Shown here: piece after piece, positions 33,901-43,635 of the stretch
How positions within the stretch are numbered: the first letter of the stretch is position 1
Layout: each line of letters starts with the position of its first letter
Source: Tolypothrix bouteillei VB521301
GTDB lineage: Bacteria > Cyanobacteriota > Cyanobacteriia > Cyanobacteriales > Nostocaceae
Reading direction: 5' to 3'
Length of the DNA stretch: 64,000 bases
NCBI RefSeq assembly: GCF_000760695.4
Contig: NZ_JHEG04000001.1
Span: 3,196,452-3,260,451 of the forward strand
Notes under the pieces: generated by a model
Told to the model about the DNA's origin: nothing
The model's database searches: none
The model's input: the letters and a program-made list of their open reading frames with translations, nothing else
Translations under genes and position numbers: made by a program

Positions 33901-36301
33901 CTATATTCAAATAATCGAGGGCGATTTTATAAGCAGCGGATGTTTTTGCTTTTTGTCCGGCAAGCAAATTCAGACGGACTAATTCTGTTTTCTCTTTAAC
34001 AGACTCGATGAGGAGAATACCTTTATTTAAGTGATTGACAAGTTCAAATATATTGGCTGTTAATGCATCGTGTGGAGTGCTTTGTAGTAGCAGTTGTCCA
34101 ATTTTCAGATGTGTTCTCTGTTTCCACTCTACAGGAATGAGTCCATAAGCGGCTTGTTGAACGCGATCGTGCAGAAACTTATAAGTTAATGCTGTCTGTC
34201 CGTGTAGTATCCTAGCAGAAGAGTTGTTAAATGCTGAGTTATTTTCTGGCTGAGTTTGCCCGATATAAAACTTATAAACGTCACTCCCCGGTAGAACAAA
34301 TCCTTCTTGCAATGCTTGCCATAAAACATCTGCTGTTTCTGCTTGCGAACGCTCTGATACAATCGCTAACGTCTCTAAATCAAAATTATTTCCAATACAA
34401 GCTGCTAGTTTGAGAACCTCCTGTGTAGCTGGTGGTAACTTTTGCAATTGTAAGGTCATAAATTGAACTACATCATCTGTTAAAGCCAAAGTTTTAACGC
34501 GAGCAATATCCCACTGCCAGCTTCTAGCATCCAAATCAAATACAATTAGCCCATCTTCATATAATGCTCGAAGGAATTGGGTACTAAAAAATGGATTGCC
34601 CTTAGTTTTTTGATAAATTAATTTAGTTAGTGGCTGAGCGATTTCAGGTGGGCAGGTCAGTGTATCCGCAACGAGTTGATTTAAACTTTCTTGGGAGAGA
34701 GCGTCTAATATAATTGTATTAATTTCTGTATTTGCCATACTCATTTTCTTCAATGTTAATATCAAAGGATGACTGGCAAAAACTTCATTTTTTCGATAAG
34801 CTCCAATTAACAAAAAATGCCCGTTTTCTGATTCACTCATTAATACTTGCATTAATTTTAGAGATGCCGAATCTGCCCATTGTAAATCATCCAAAAAGAT
34901 AACCAATGGATGTTCTTTTCTAGTAAATACTTTAATAAATTTCTGAAAGAATAAATTAAAGCGATTTTGTACCGCATCTCCCGAAAGTTCCGTTACTGTT
35001 GGCTGTTTGCCGATAATACTTTCTAATTCGGGTATGACTTCAATAATGACTTGTCCGTTATCCCCCAGAGCTTGTAAAATTTTATTTTTCCAAATGGACA
35101 ATTGAGCATCATCTTCACTCAACAATTGTCCCATTAAATCGCGAAAGGCTTGCACAAAAGCTGAAAAAGGAATATTACAATTAAATTGGTCAAATTTGCC
35201 TTTAATAAAATAGCCATGCTGGCGCACAATAGGTTTGTGAACTTCGTTGATAATTGCCGTTTTCCCAGTCCCGGAAAAACCTGCTACCAGCATTAATTCT
35301 GCCTTCCGCTTCTCCTCAACACGAGCAAAGGCTGCTAGTAATTTTGCAACTTCCTTCTCCCGACCGTAGAGTTTTTCAGGAATAATAAAGCGATCGCATA
35401 AATCCCGTTGTGCTATCTGAAAACTCTCAATTTTGCCTGAATCTCTTAATTGCTGCAAACAAGTTTCTAAATCGTATTTCAATCCTAACGCGCTCTGATA
35501 ACGGTTTTCAGCATTTTTCGCCATCAATTTCATCACGATGTTATCAAGGACTTGGGGAATCTCTTTTCCTTTTGACCTTAAAGCAGGTGGTTGTTGGGCA
35601 ATATGACAATACACCAACTCCATCGCATCATCCGATTGAAATGGTAATTCTCCCGTCAGTAACTCGTAAAACGTAACACCCAAAGAATAAAAATCAGTTC
35701 GGTAATCAATCCCGCGATTCATCCTCCCTGTTTGTTCCGGCGATAAATAGCTCAAGGTTCCTTCCAGAACATTAGGGCTAATCAGTGTTTGAGTCTCTCT
35801 TGGCAGCAAAGATGCAATACTAAAGTCAATTAACTTAACTTGTTTTGTTTCTGGATTAATTAAAATGTTTGCGGATTTAATATCTTTATGAACGATCCTG
35901 TTGCGGATGAGAATATCTAATGTATCGCATAGAGAAATAGCTATTTGTAAAAACTCAATCAGGGTTTCGGGGCTTTCCCCCATCCCCCTCTCTCCCACTC
36001 TCTCCCGCCATTCTTTCAGGGAAATTCCTCCAAAATCTTCCATGACTAAAGCATAGCGATTTTGGTAAGCTTCCAAGCTATATGTTTGAATAATTCCTGG
36101 CAAGCTAAGATGTTTGGTAATAGTATATTGATTGCGAAACTGTACCAATTCACTAAAGCTAGGATAAGGATTTTTTTGCAGCTTAATGACTACAGGTTTG
36201 CCATCGACTTCTCGATATCCTCGATAAACAACGGTTCTGGAACCATCATAAAGTTTTTCATTAACTTTATATTCAGGGATGCTAACCTGAGTGGCAATCA
36301 T
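30941..36301 (-). CDS. Hybrid Ser/Thr kinase - AAA ATPase - GAF - histidine kinase
   Basis: 1786 residues from ATG 36301; an upstream in-frame start at 36379 is less likely because the kinase fold begins at the later Met (MIATQVSIPEYKVNEKLYDG). Domains in order: Ser/Thr kinase (residues ~10-285) with VIKL lysine, HKDIKSANI catalytic loop and DFS in place of DFG; AAA/ORC-like ATPase with Walker A GFSGTGKTAI and Walker B VIFLDDLQWAD; a long helical TPR-like region; GAF (ALDFATILKATQALSSEIQL to ALENARLY); and a histidine kinase with H-box VAGVAHEMNNPLGF, N-box NILANAIDAL and G-boxes DNGKGM and [11 protein letters not shown]. This is the HstK-type architecture known in heterocystous cyanobacteria. 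It has no receiver partner beside it. Confidence 0.92.
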   Translation of the reverse strand: MIATQVSIPEYKVNEKLYDGSRTVVYRGYREVDGKPVVIKLQKNPYPSFSELVQFRNQYTITKHLSLPGIIQTYSLEAYQNRYALVMEDFGGISLKEWRERVGERGMGESPETLIEFLQIAISLCDTLDILIRNRIVHKDIKSANILINPETKQVKLIDFSIASLLPRETQTLISPNVLEGTLSYLSPEQTGRMNRGIDYRTDFYSLGVTFYELLTGELPFQSDDAMELVYCHIAQQPPALRSKGKEIPQVLDNIVMKLMAKNAENRYQSALGLKYDLETCLQQLRDSGKIESFQIAQRDLCDRFIIPEKLYGREKEVAKLLAAFARVEEKRKAELMLVAGFSGTGKTAIINEVHKPIVRQHGYFIKGKFDQFNCNIPFSAFVQAFRDLMGQLLSEDDAQLSIWKNKILQALGDNGQVIIEVIPELESIIGKQPTVTELSGDAVQNRFNLFFQKFIKVFTRKEHPLVIFLDDLQWADSASLKLMQVLMSESENGHFLLIGAYRKNEVFASHPLILTLKKMSMANTEINTIILDALSQESLNQLVADTLTCPPEIAQPLTKLIYQKTKGNPFFSTQFLRALYEDGLIVFDLDARSWQWDIARVKTLALTDDVVQFMTLQLQKLPPATQEVLKLAACIGNNFDLETLAIVSERSQAETADVLWQALQEGFVLPGSDVYKFYIGQTQPENNSAFNNSSARILHGQTALTYKFLHDRVQQAAYGLIPVEWKQRTHLKIGQLLLQSTPHDALTANIFELVNHLNKGILLIESVKEKTELVRLNLLAGQKAKTSAAYKIALDYLNIGLNLLVEESWISEYDLTLNLHLEMIEICFLNTDLERAKQLADVTLKYAKALLDKIKVYDLAILSYSSQNHALKAIEITLNALNLLDIPLETEPPKDLVVKNLINLPVMANPNTLAAMRILSNAYTSAIMAEPNLLAKLAFTAVKLCLEFGNSVIAAVSYVFYGSVLVNSEDINSGYQFGELAVSLLSKFNSRSYYCIVHTMFNLVLRHWKEPIGETVQPLREAMNIGLESGDFYYASLCSKDRCTNLFLMGEPLDYVQQEQIESLELLQKLKQQYSIYYAGMWQQLVLNLRGLSANPYCLIGEGCDEVKLLPILQECGNQTLLFNFYLIKGILLYLLEDYENSVTYNSLAGEYIVASANMTTLPAYNFYSSLALVAQYPNVDLEQQQYLQQIQANQEKMRNWADHAPQNFRHKYYLVEAEQNRVLGQTYKAIEMYELAISGAKENGYTQEEALSNELAAKFYLGWGKEKVAQIYMQEAYYCYARWGAKAKIDDLEKRYLQLLKPILQHKELTSNSSDTIVKRTIHFSNQTSSHSSKTLYSALDFATILKATQALSSEIQLDKLLSTLMQVVMENAGAKKAALLILKNNTLMLEAIATANEGVNLPCVPYETSVDIPTTFINYVKRSLKTIVLDDATDQNDFIADPYLVQSQPKSLLCTPILNQGQLIGLLYLENQLTIGVFTRDRLEVIQILCAQAAIALENARLYQQAQQAQLQIVQSEKMSALGNLVAGVAHEMNNPLGFIAATLQQTQPMISDIKEHLELYQKYFPNPGEEIIKHAEEVDLDYSLEDLPKMIDIMIMACDRLKNISTSLRTFSRADKDYKVAFDIHEGIDSTILILKHRLKANEQRPEIQVITNYGNIPPIQCFPGQLNQVFMNILANAIDALDESNNGRSFVEIQADTNRITITTSMQDKKVKITIADNGKGMTEEVKQKIFDNLFSTKKVGKGTGLGLAISRQIVEEIHSGKLSCNSVVGKGTELIIEIPV

Positions 36302-36689
36302 ACTGCGTTCATCCTCAATGCTTCTGGATTTATTATTCCCAAAGAGCAAGAAGCAATTTACGAGTTTAAGCCAAGGCAATCCCCGTAGAAATTTTACTTT
36401 TCATGACACAATTTGGTTTGCGATCGCTGGCTTACTAAGTCTGCAAAAAATCAACAAATACTGTGCCACTACTGCAACTGGCTCTCACCTAAATATCTAG
36501 TAAAAGTCATCCATTCAGGTGAAGCCATATACAAGCAGAGAAAATAGTATAAAGGAAAGTTAAGCAGTATAACTCCGTTTGCTGACACACGCTCTCGATG
36601 TATTAATACTTATATTCCCCCTGAAGTTTTTATAACTTCTACTCTTTTATCAAAGCTTGTTAAGTAAAAAAACATACATTATTAGTAAC
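36302..36689. promoter_or_regulatory. Divergent promoter region between hybrid kinase and second efflux cluster
   Basis: 388 bases holding the promoters of two divergent units. ORFs here are shadows. The only motif noted is a HIP1-like GCGATCGC near 36420. No operator was identified. Confidence 0.4.
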
Positions 36690-38165
36690 ATGACTACATA
36701 TTTAGAAATTCCTGTCATTGGTAAAAAAGTGAAACACCCATTGCGTTGGGCGATCGCTTTAGTAGCCACTGGTGCCTTAGTTGCAGGGACTGCCACAACG
36801 TATAATGCAGTTATCGAACAAGCAGCAAGAAAACAAGATATTACAGCCCTTACCATTCCAGTGGGAGCAAAAGATGTTGTCTTAAGAATTTCTGCAAGCG
36901 GTAAGGTTACACCAATCCAAAGTGTAAATATTAGCCCGAAAAACTCTGGAACTCTTGTAGAGTTGTACGTCGAGCAAGGCGATAAAGTGCGCCAGGGGCA
37001 AATTATTGCCAAAATGGATAGCGCAGATATTCAAGCTCGCATCCTTCAAGCCCGTGCTAACTTAGCACAATCCCAAGCTCAGTTAGACCAAGCCCTTGCA
37101 GGAAATCGCCCTCAAGAAATTTCTCAATCCAGAGCGCGTTTGGAACAAGCAGAGGCGCAACTTGCTGAAGCAAAAGCAGGTAATCGCCCCCAAGAAATTT
37201 CTCAAGCCCAAGCTCAAGTAGATGCAGCTAAAGCAAAAGCTGATTACACGAGCGAACAGGTGAAGCGTTATCGATACCTGTACGAACAAGGCGCGGAGAA
37301 AAAACAATTACTAGACCAAGCTGTCAGCGAAGATAACTCTGCCAAGGCAAATTTGCGAGAAGCTGAAAAACGTCTAGCTCTCCAACAAAGTGGAACTCGT
37401 TCTGAAGAAATCTCTCGTAGAGAAGCTGCTGTTTCCGAAGCACGCGCCTCCTTACAGCTTTTGGAAAGTGGAACTCGTACTGAGGAAATAGCTCAACGCA
37501 GGGCGGCTGTTGCGGCTTCTCAAGCTCAAATCAAAATAGAGCAAGTGAATTTAGATAATACAATCATCCGCGCTCCCTTAACAGGAGTTGTCACCCAAAA
37601 GTATGCCAACATTGGTGCGTATGTCACACCAACGACTTCTGCATCTTCGAGTGCATCAGCTACTTCGAGTTCGATTGTGGCTGTCGCACGTGGCTTAGAA
37701 GTTTTGGCTAGTATCCCGGAAGCAGATATAGGCAGAATCAAACAGGGTCAGCAGGTTGAAATCACGTCTGATGCTTATCCCGACCAAGTTTTTAAAGGTC
37801 ATGTACGCTTGATTGCTCCTGAAGCCGTGAAGGAAGAAGGTGTCACCTTGTTCCAAGTGAAAGTTACCATTGATACTGGTATAGATAAGTTACGTTCTGG
37901 CTTGAATGTGGATATGACTTTCTTGGGAGACAAGGTACAAGGTGCTTTGTTGGTACCAACAGTCGCAATTGTAACGGAGAAGGGCGAAACGGGTGTTTTG
38001 GTACCTGATGAGAAAAATCAGCCTAAGTTCCGCTCGGTGACTGTTGGAGCGCAAGTTCAAGACCAAACTCAAATTTTAGAGGGTGTAAAACAGGGCGATC
38101 GCGTCTTCCTCAACCCACCACCTAACTACAAAATTCAGAAGATGCAACAACAGCAGAACAAATGA
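36690..38165 (+). CDS. Efflux membrane-fusion protein (HlyD/MacA type), second cluster
   Basis: 491 residues from ATG 36690, chosen because MTTYLEIPVIGKKVKHPLRW is the usual start of this family. One TM helix (WAIALVATGALVAGTATTY), lipoyl half-motifs SVNISPKNSGTLVELYVEQG and NTIIRAPLTGVVTQKYANIG, and an alpha hairpin of repeated GNRPQEISQA and SGTRSEEIS units. The C-terminal barrel ends RVFLNPPPNYKIQ. It overlaps the permease by 4 bases (ATGA). It is paralogous to the protein at 17.6 kb. Confidence 0.9.
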   Translation: MTTYLEIPVIGKKVKHPLRWAIALVATGALVAGTATTYNAVIEQAARKQDITALTIPVGAKDVVLRISASGKVTPIQSVNISPKNSGTLVELYVEQGDKVRQGQIIAKMDSADIQARILQARANLAQSQAQLDQALAGNRPQEISQSRARLEQAEAQLAEAKAGNRPQEISQAQAQVDAAKAKADYTSEQVKRYRYLYEQGAEKKQLLDQAVSEDNSAKANLREAEKRLALQQSGTRSEEISRREAAVSEARASLQLLESGTRTEEIAQRRAAVAASQAQIKIEQVNLDNTIIRAPLTGVVTQKYANIGAYVTPTTSASSSASATSSSIVAVARGLEVLASIPEADIGRIKQGQQVEITSDAYPDQVFKGHVRLIAPEAVKEEGVTLFQVKVTIDTGIDKLRSGLNVDMTFLGDKVQGALLVPTVAIVTEKGETGVLVPDEKNQPKFRSVTVGAQVQDQTQILEGVKQGDRVFLNPPPNYKIQKMQQQQNK

Positions 38166-39379
38166 ACATCTTAGAAAGCGTTAAAATGGCAGGAAAAACC
38201 CTGCTGTCAAATAAGTTACGTAGTGCCCTCACCATGTTAGGTATTGTAATTGGTAATGCCTCAGTTATTGGCATGATTGGTGTTGGTGAAGGCGGTCAAA
38301 AATACGTTAACAAGCAGTTGGAATCTTTAGGACCAAACGTGCTGTTTGTCATTCCTGGGAATCGAGAAACCCAACGCATCTCCAACGAAGTTCCGAAAAA
38401 CTTGGTGTTGGAAGATGCAGAAGCGATCGCATCTCAAGTCCCAACCGTCGCCGGAGTGGCTCCAGAGTTAAACGGGAGATACGTTATTACAAGTCGTAAT
38501 AAAAATACCAACGTCAATATTATTGGCACAACAGCCAGCTTTCCATTAGTACGAGATTTTAACACTGCTAAAGGGCGGTTTTTTACTGAAATCGACCTAA
38601 AGCGGAACAATCAAGTCACTGTACTTGGTGCTGAGTTGGCAAAAAGGCTTTTTGGCAATACTAACCCTGTCGGTCAGCAGTTGCGGATTAAAAATTCTAG
38701 CTTTCAAGTTATCGGTATATTGGAAGCAAAAGGCTCAAGCCTTGGTGCAAACTACGACGAAGCAGCCCTAGTCCCAATCACGACTTCAGCAAACAGACTT
38801 GTAGGCAAAAATTCTCCCTATGGTATCGCTTTAGATTATATCGTTGCTTCTGCACGCGATAGCAACAGTGTTGATGCAGCAGAATTTCAGATTACCAATT
38901 TGCTACGTCTGCGGCACAAAATTACTACCGAAGATGACTTTAGTATCCAAAGTCAAAAAGACGCCCTACAAACTATCGGTCAAATTACAGGTGCTTTGAC
39001 CATTATGCTAGCTGCAATAGCAGGAATTTCTCTATTCGTTGGTGGTATCGGCATTATGAATATTATGCTCGTCTCCGTTACCGAACGAACTCATGAAATT
39101 GGTTTGCGAAAAGCTATTGGTGCAACTCCACAAGATATTTTGCTGCAATTTACAATTGAAGCAGTGATTCTTTCAGCAGCAGGCGGTTTAATTGGGACTG
39201 CAGTTGGTGTCAGTGGTATCGTACTGGTAGCTGCTGTGACTCCCTTAGAAGCAGCGATTTCTCCTTTTGCGATCGCAACGGCTGTTGGTGTTTCAGGTGC
39301 TATTGGTTTGTTCTTTGGTATTGTTCCCGCACGTCGCGCTGCTAAACTCGATCCCATCGTAGCTTTAAGAAGCGCGTAA
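38162..39379 (+). CDS. MacB-type ABC transporter permease, second cluster
   Basis: 405 residues, same architecture as the permease at 19.1 kb: N-terminal helix KLRSALTMLGIVIGNASVIG, periplasmic MacB core, and three C-terminal helices with TERTHEIGLRKAIGATPQDI and ARRAAKLDPIVALRSA at the end. No nucleotide-binding domain is fused; the ATPase is encoded 176 bases downstream, after a heptamer repeat. Start ATG overlaps the stop of the fusion-protein gene. Confidence 0.9.
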   Translation: MNILESVKMAGKTLLSNKLRSALTMLGIVIGNASVIGMIGVGEGGQKYVNKQLESLGPNVLFVIPGNRETQRISNEVPKNLVLEDAEAIASQVPTVAGVAPELNGRYVITSRNKNTNVNIIGTTASFPLVRDFNTAKGRFFTEIDLKRNNQVTVLGAELAKRLFGNTNPVGQQLRIKNSSFQVIGILEAKGSSLGANYDEAALVPITTSANRLVGKNSPYGIALDYIVASARDSNSVDAAEFQITNLLRLRHKITTEDDFSIQSQKDALQTIGQITGALTIMLAAIAGISLFVGGIGIMNIMLVSVTERTHEIGLRKAIGATPQDILLQFTIEAVILSAAGGLIGTAVGVSGIVLVAAVTPLEAAISPFAIATAVGVSGAIGLFFGIVPARRAAKLDPIVALRSA

Positions 39380-39443
39380 GAATTATGAATTATGAATTAT
39401 GAATTATGAATTATGAATTATGAATTATGAATTATGAATTATG
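39380..39443. repeat. Heptamer tandem repeat (GAATTAT) x9
   Basis: About nine perfect copies of GAATTAT directly after the permease stop, with scattered further copies to 39545 (ATATGAATTATGAATTATGA near 39470 and 39531). It is a short tandemly repeated repetitive sequence of the heptameric type known in heterocystous cyanobacteria. It lies inside the presumed operon. Confidence 0.9.
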
Positions 39444-39555
39444 AAAATAACATTGAAAATTAGTACTATATGAATTATGAATTATGAAAATAAACTAAAA
39501 AATTAGCATTACATGATTGGCTCACAAATGAATTATGAATTATGACTAATGACCA

Positions 39556-40320
39556 ATGACAAATAATCAACTAAAAACTCAAACCTCAGAACTAGTAACT
39601 GTTTCCCAACCTGCTATTATTCGCTTAGAAAGTATTTTTAAAGTTTATGGCACTGGTGAAACTGAAGTGCGAGCGCTCAATGATGTTAACCTTACCGTAG
39701 AAGAAGGGGAGTATTGTTCTATTATGGGACCTTCTGGTTCTGGCAAATCTACAGCCATGAACATCATTGGTTGTTTAGATCGCCCGACATCAGGACATTA
39801 TTATTTAGATAATATCGATGTCGCCCAGATGAACGATACAGACTTGGCACATATTCGCAATAAAAAATTGGGGTTTGTTTTCCAACAGTTTCACCTGTTA
39901 CCTCAACTTTCTGCAATGGAAAATGTGATGTTACCCATGGTATACGCTGGAGTCAAATCCAGCGAACGTCGCGATCGCGCAGCTGAAGCACTCAAAAAAG
40001 TTGGTTTGGAAAAACGTTTTAACAACAAACCAAACCAACTTTCTGGAGGACAACAACAAAGGGTAGCAATTGCAAGGGCGATCGTCACACGTCCGGTTGT
40101 CCTTCTTGCTGATGAACCTACAGGCGCTCTTGACTCCCGCACTACGCAAGAAGTTCTCGATATTTTTAGCGAACTCAATGCAAGCGGTATTACCGTCGTC
40201 ATGGTCACTCACGAACCAGACGTTGCGCGTCAAACAAGGCGCATTGTGTGGTTTCGTGATGGTCAAGTCGTTCACTCTAACTTAACTCCATCTGATTTGG
40301 CTCATATGGCTAATGGTTAG
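39556..40320 (+). CDS. ABC transporter ATPase (MacB/LolD type)
   Basis: 254 residues. Walker [13 protein letters not shown]-loop [14 protein letters not shown], signature [15 protein letters not shown], Walker [15 protein letters not shown] and H-loop VMVTHEPD are all intact. It belongs to the MacB/LolD exporter group and pairs with the permease upstream. It may also energise the permease at 19.1 kb, whose cluster has no ATPase. Start ATG 39556 precedes a ~25-residue polar extension before the ABC fold. Confidence 0.92.
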   Translation: MTNNQLKTQTSELVTVSQPAIIRLESIFKVYGTGETEVRALNDVNLTVEEGEYCSIMGPSGSGKSTAMNIIGCLDRPTSGHYYLDNIDVAQMNDTDLAHIRNKKLGFVFQQFHLLPQLSAMENVMLPMVYAGVKSSERRDRAAEALKKVGLEKRFNNKPNQLSGGQQQRVAIARAIVTRPVVLLADEPTGALDSRTTQEVLDIFSELNASGITVVMVTHEPDVARQTRRIVWFRDGQVVHSNLTPSDLAHMANG

Positions 40321-40369
40321 TAGTTAGTAGTTAGTAGTTAGTTGTCATTAGCCATTAGCCATTAGCTAT

Positions 40370-40903
40370 TTACAAACTTGCCGTTTTACCAGTTTGCGCT
40401 TGTGTTTCAATGGGCTTAACAGCGGTATAACCCATTTGTCCGACAATTGTCCGCAGTACAGACATTTGCTCTTCAAAATCTAATCCTTCTATTTGAGAAA
40501 GCACATTATTAATTGCATCAGTTGCTTTGTAGTTTCCTGGTATATCAACAACGTTCTTACCCATAGCAACCGCCCATGCATACCAAACAAAAAGCTGGTT
40601 ATTTTCTTTTATAGCACCGTATGCACGAGAATGTTCTGTGTCCTCACGATTCACAATTTGTCGCATAATCGCTAATTGTTCGTCATCAGACAGTTGAAGA
40701 TATTCATCACCTATAAGTCTTGGTGCTAGTTCTGGTTCGGCTGCAGCTGGTGCAGCTGGAGTAATAGAATCACCCATTTTTTTATAGGCATAATACAACC
40801 AAGCAAGTTTAGCATCAGTATCTAAACGATTAAATGCATCAACTACTTTTTGAGTTTGCTCGCTTAAGGCTTGAGGGGCTTGTTTATTGTAACTTGCAGT
40901 CAT
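40370..40903 (-). CDS. Helical carotenoid protein (OCP N-terminal-domain homologue)
   Basis: 177 residues covering only the all-helical carotenoid-binding domain of the orange carotenoid protein. Pocket residues are visible in LAWLYYAYKKMGDSITPAAP and NNQLFVWYAWAVAMGKNVVD, and the end LDFEEQMSVLRTIVGQMGY is typical. HCPs bind a keto-carotenoid; different clades quench singlet oxygen or phycobilisomes. Which HCP clade this is cannot be told by eye, though it differs clearly from the HCP4-like protein 3 kb away. It is convergent with the efflux ATPase. Confidence 0.88.
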   Translation of the reverse strand: MTASYNKQAPQALSEQTQKVVDAFNRLDTDAKLAWLYYAYKKMGDSITPAAPAAAEPELAPRLIGDEYLQLSDDEQLAIMRQIVNREDTEHSRAYGAIKENNQLFVWYAWAVAMGKNVVDIPGNYKATDAINNVLSQIEGLDFEEQMSVLRTIVGQMGYTAVKPIETQAQTGKTASL

Positions 40904-41178
40904 AATGTATCTCCAAAATTATTTAAATTGTTAGTGCTTAGTAGTAAGTGGTTAGTTGTTTTTGTTGACTCACAACTAACCACTCATTACTAACTCTTAC
41001 TTATTATTAAGGCGTATCAAAGTTTTATAATCTAATTCCACCACCAAGAGAAAGAGATTAAAAAAAAATGTTTTCTCTGTCTTTTAATAGAGGTAACAAT
41101 CTACCTTAGGATGCCAAGGAAAAAGTAGATAGCTTTGATACAATCGCTACATTGACAAAATTACCTATGAGGTGACCT

Positions 41179-41550
41179 ATGCCTGACGAAATCAAACCTG
41201 ATGCATCTCAAGCACCTACTCATGATGCACAACTAGCAGCGGAAAACATGGTAAGTGGCGAAGAAAAAACACCAAAAGTTGATTTTGAAGCCGATTACCA
41301 AGCAGCGCAGAAAATGAGTGTAAGTGATATCGATCGCACTGGTGAAGGAGCAAAAGCTGCTGCTGAAGCAACCGCACCAGAGCATGAATTACGCTCATCG
41401 GGAGAAACAAACACGGTTGCAAAGGAAACTGGTAATCCCGACGATTATATAGATATGGCAAAGGATGTGAACTCTTCTAAAACGGAAGCTGTCACAGAAG
41501 TGAGCGACGATCTCGTGAAACAAGCTTTGGAAAAAGGGCAATCTAAATAG
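41179..41550 (+). CDS. Small acidic, probably disordered protein
   Basis: 123 residues, rich in Ala, Glu, Asp, Lys and Thr, with no hydrophobic core or transmembrane segment. A GAGGTGACCT stretch overlaps the likely ribosome-binding site 7-15 bases upstream of ATG 41179. Not recognised as a known family. The composition is of an intrinsically disordered, possibly stress-related protein. The antisense ORF in the same bases is a shadow. Confidence 0.65.
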   Translation: MPDEIKPDASQAPTHDAQLAAENMVSGEEKTPKVDFEADYQAAQKMSVSDIDRTGEGAKAAAEATAPEHELRSSGETNTVAKETGNPDDYIDMAKDVNSSKTEAVTEVSDDLVKQALEKGQSK

Positions 41551-41686
41551 TTAATGGTTAGTTGTTAGTTGTTGTTTGCTACTGTCTGTAGGATTTCTAA
41601 TTTAATTTTTGAAATATATGTAGGGTGGGCTAAAGCTTATCGCATTTACGATCTAAGTTTTGGCAATCGGTCCGCCCTACTAACAA

Positions 41687-42322
41687 CTAACAACTCTTTA
41701 CAACATCTAACAGCTGACTGGGATGGTGAATGAGAAAATCTGGATTTTGCTGTGCAAGAACTTCTTGCGAATTGAATCCCCAAGTGACGGCTACAACTTT
41801 GATATTTGCTTTTTTAGATGCTTCAATATCTCTAGTTTCATCTCCAACATAAATAGCTTCTTGAAGCTTGATTTGCTTTTGTTTTAAAACATTGTTAATT
41901 ATTGTAGTTTTTCCAAATATAGTGACTCCTGAATAGATAAATTCAAACAGATCATCTAATTCGTTTACTTTCAGAAAAGCTGTTACATTCTCTTGGGAAT
42001 TAGAAGTAATAATTCCCAAACGATGTCCTTCACTCTTAAGTTCTATCAGCGCTTCTTTAATTCCTAAAATAGGTTTTAATTCTTTGATTTTATTTTTTAA
42101 CGCTGCTTTCACCCTTTTCACTAGAAATGGTATTCTAAAAACTGAAATACCTGAATACTTAATCACTTCCCTAGAACTAAGGTTTCTTAAAAGAGCAAGC
42201 TCTTCAGGTGCAATTGGTATGTAGCCAAACTCTTCAGCAAGCCGATTGGCAATAACTACAAGAGCATCAAGTGTGTCAGCAACAGTACCATCAAAATCAA
42301 AAATAATGACTTTCTGAATCAT
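41687..42322 (-). CDS. HAD-superfamily phosphatase (phosphoglycolate-phosphatase-like)
   Basis: 211 residues from ATG 42322; the longer frame to 42406 runs through repeat DNA and is rejected. Motif I is IIFDFDGTVADT (nucleophile and acid Asp), motif II IITSNSQEN, motif III Lys in FGKTTIINNVL, and motif IV YVGDETRDIEASKKANIKVV. The cap lies after motif I as in subfamily IA. It hydrolyses a small phosphate ester; phosphoglycolate is plausible but not shown. Confidence 0.87.
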   Translation of the reverse strand: MIQKVIIFDFDGTVADTLDALVVIANRLAEEFGYIPIAPEELALLRNLSSREVIKYSGISVFRIPFLVKRVKAALKNKIKELKPILGIKEALIELKSEGHRLGIITSNSQENVTAFLKVNELDDLFEFIYSGVTIFGKTTIINNVLKQKQIKLQEAIYVGDETRDIEASKKANIKVVAVTWGFNSQEVLAQQNPDFLIHHPSQLLDVVKSC

Positions 42323-42465
42323 CTGAAGTATAAAGTATGAAGTATAAAGTATGAAAGGAAGGTGAAAGTAAAAAGTATGAGATCTGTTTATAAAGTTATG
42401 CAACACAATTTATATTGCATTTTTCATCCTTCATAAGACCTCCTAAATCCTTCATCCTTTATCCT

Positions 42466-43425
42466 TTACCCTTCATCCTTGTTTTTTAATGCGTCTAGAT
42501 TAACACGAGAATTTCGACGTAACATTTCCGGCTTAATCCGACGCAAAGCTGATGCTGGAAATCGTTGATCCCAGTCTCGATCTGATATTTCCGCCAATTC
42601 TACCAGCTTTGGTGCAACATTCCCAGGGTATGGCTGAAACTCTGACACATCTGTTTCTTTGGCAAAACGCTGATTCCAAGGACAAACGTCTTGGCAAATA
42701 TCGCAACCTGCAACCCAGCCATGGAAATTAGATTTTACTTCCTCAGGTAATTCTTCATTCCGATTTTCAATCGTATGGTAAGCGATGCATAGGTTAGCGT
42801 CGAGCACAAATGGCTTTGTAATAGCACTTGTGGGACAGGCGTCGATACAACGAGTGCAATTTCCGCAGTGTTGGGTGTGGGGGCGATCGCATTCCAACTC
42901 TAGATTTGTCAGTACCTCTCCCAAAAAAACCCAAGAACCGTATTCGCGAGTAATAACGTTACCATTTTTAGCAATCCAACCTATTCCAGCTTGTTGCGCC
43001 CATACTTTATCTTGAATCGGACCAGTATCTGCATAATAACGGGCTTGCACTGTCTCCGAGCCTTCTTGCAGCCACATTGTTAAAGCTTTCAGTTTTTTAT
43101 GCATGACCTTGTGGTAGTCCCTTCCCCAAGCGTACCGGGAAATTTTGGCATACTCTTGTCCCTCAGGGCGCTGGTATGGAGTGTAGTAGTTGAGAGCAAC
43201 ACAAATTACGGAACGGACTTCTGGCATAACACTAAAAATATCCTGACGCTTGGGGTTAGTCATCCATTCCATGTCCGCGTGATAACCCAACGCCAGCCAT
43301 GCTCTTAACCTCTGAATTTCCGTACTTTCAACCCCGGTTACAGCAGCAATACCCACTTTATGAAATCCCAAACTCAGGGCTTTCTCCTTAATCGAACTGC
43401 TACTTGTTCCTGGGGATCGATTCAT
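42466..43425 (-). CDS. queG: Epoxyqueuosine reductase
   Basis: 319 residues. Catalyses the last step of queuosine synthesis, reduction of epoxyqueuosine in tRNA, using cobalamin and two [4Fe-4S] clusters. The N-terminal cobalamin-binding domain contains VICVALNYYTP and ARYYADTGPIQDKVWAQQAG. The ferredoxin-like domain has the cysteine sets HCGNCTRCIDACPTSAI and CDICQDVCPWNQRF. Length is normal though it ends soon after the cluster domain (RRNSRVNLDALKN). It stands alone on the minus strand. Confidence 0.95.
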   Translation of the reverse strand: MNRSPGTSSSSIKEKALSLGFHKVGIAAVTGVESTEIQRLRAWLALGYHADMEWMTNPKRQDIFSVMPEVRSVICVALNYYTPYQRPEGQEYAKISRYAWGRDYHKVMHKKLKALTMWLQEGSETVQARYYADTGPIQDKVWAQQAGIGWIAKNGNVITREYGSWVFLGEVLTNLELECDRPHTQHCGNCTRCIDACPTSAITKPFVLDANLCIAYHTIENRNEELPEEVKSNFHGWVAGCDICQDVCPWNQRFAKETDVSEFQPYPGNVAPKLVELAEISDRDWDQRFPASALRRIKPEMLRRNSRVNLDALKNKDEG

Positions 43426-43635
43426 TTATCTTATCTAGAGATTGCCACAGGCTTTGCTTCTCTAGCATACATGAGACAGGCAATACCCCTATTTATTTTT
43501 TCTACCGATCGTATATGTAAATTTTATTTGCAGATTGTAAAGAAATAATGCATGATGTAAATCAAGAGGCAACACAACAGATATAAGCCTCACACACAAC
43601 AGCAGCTTACTAACTCAATCGACTGTGGTGCCATT

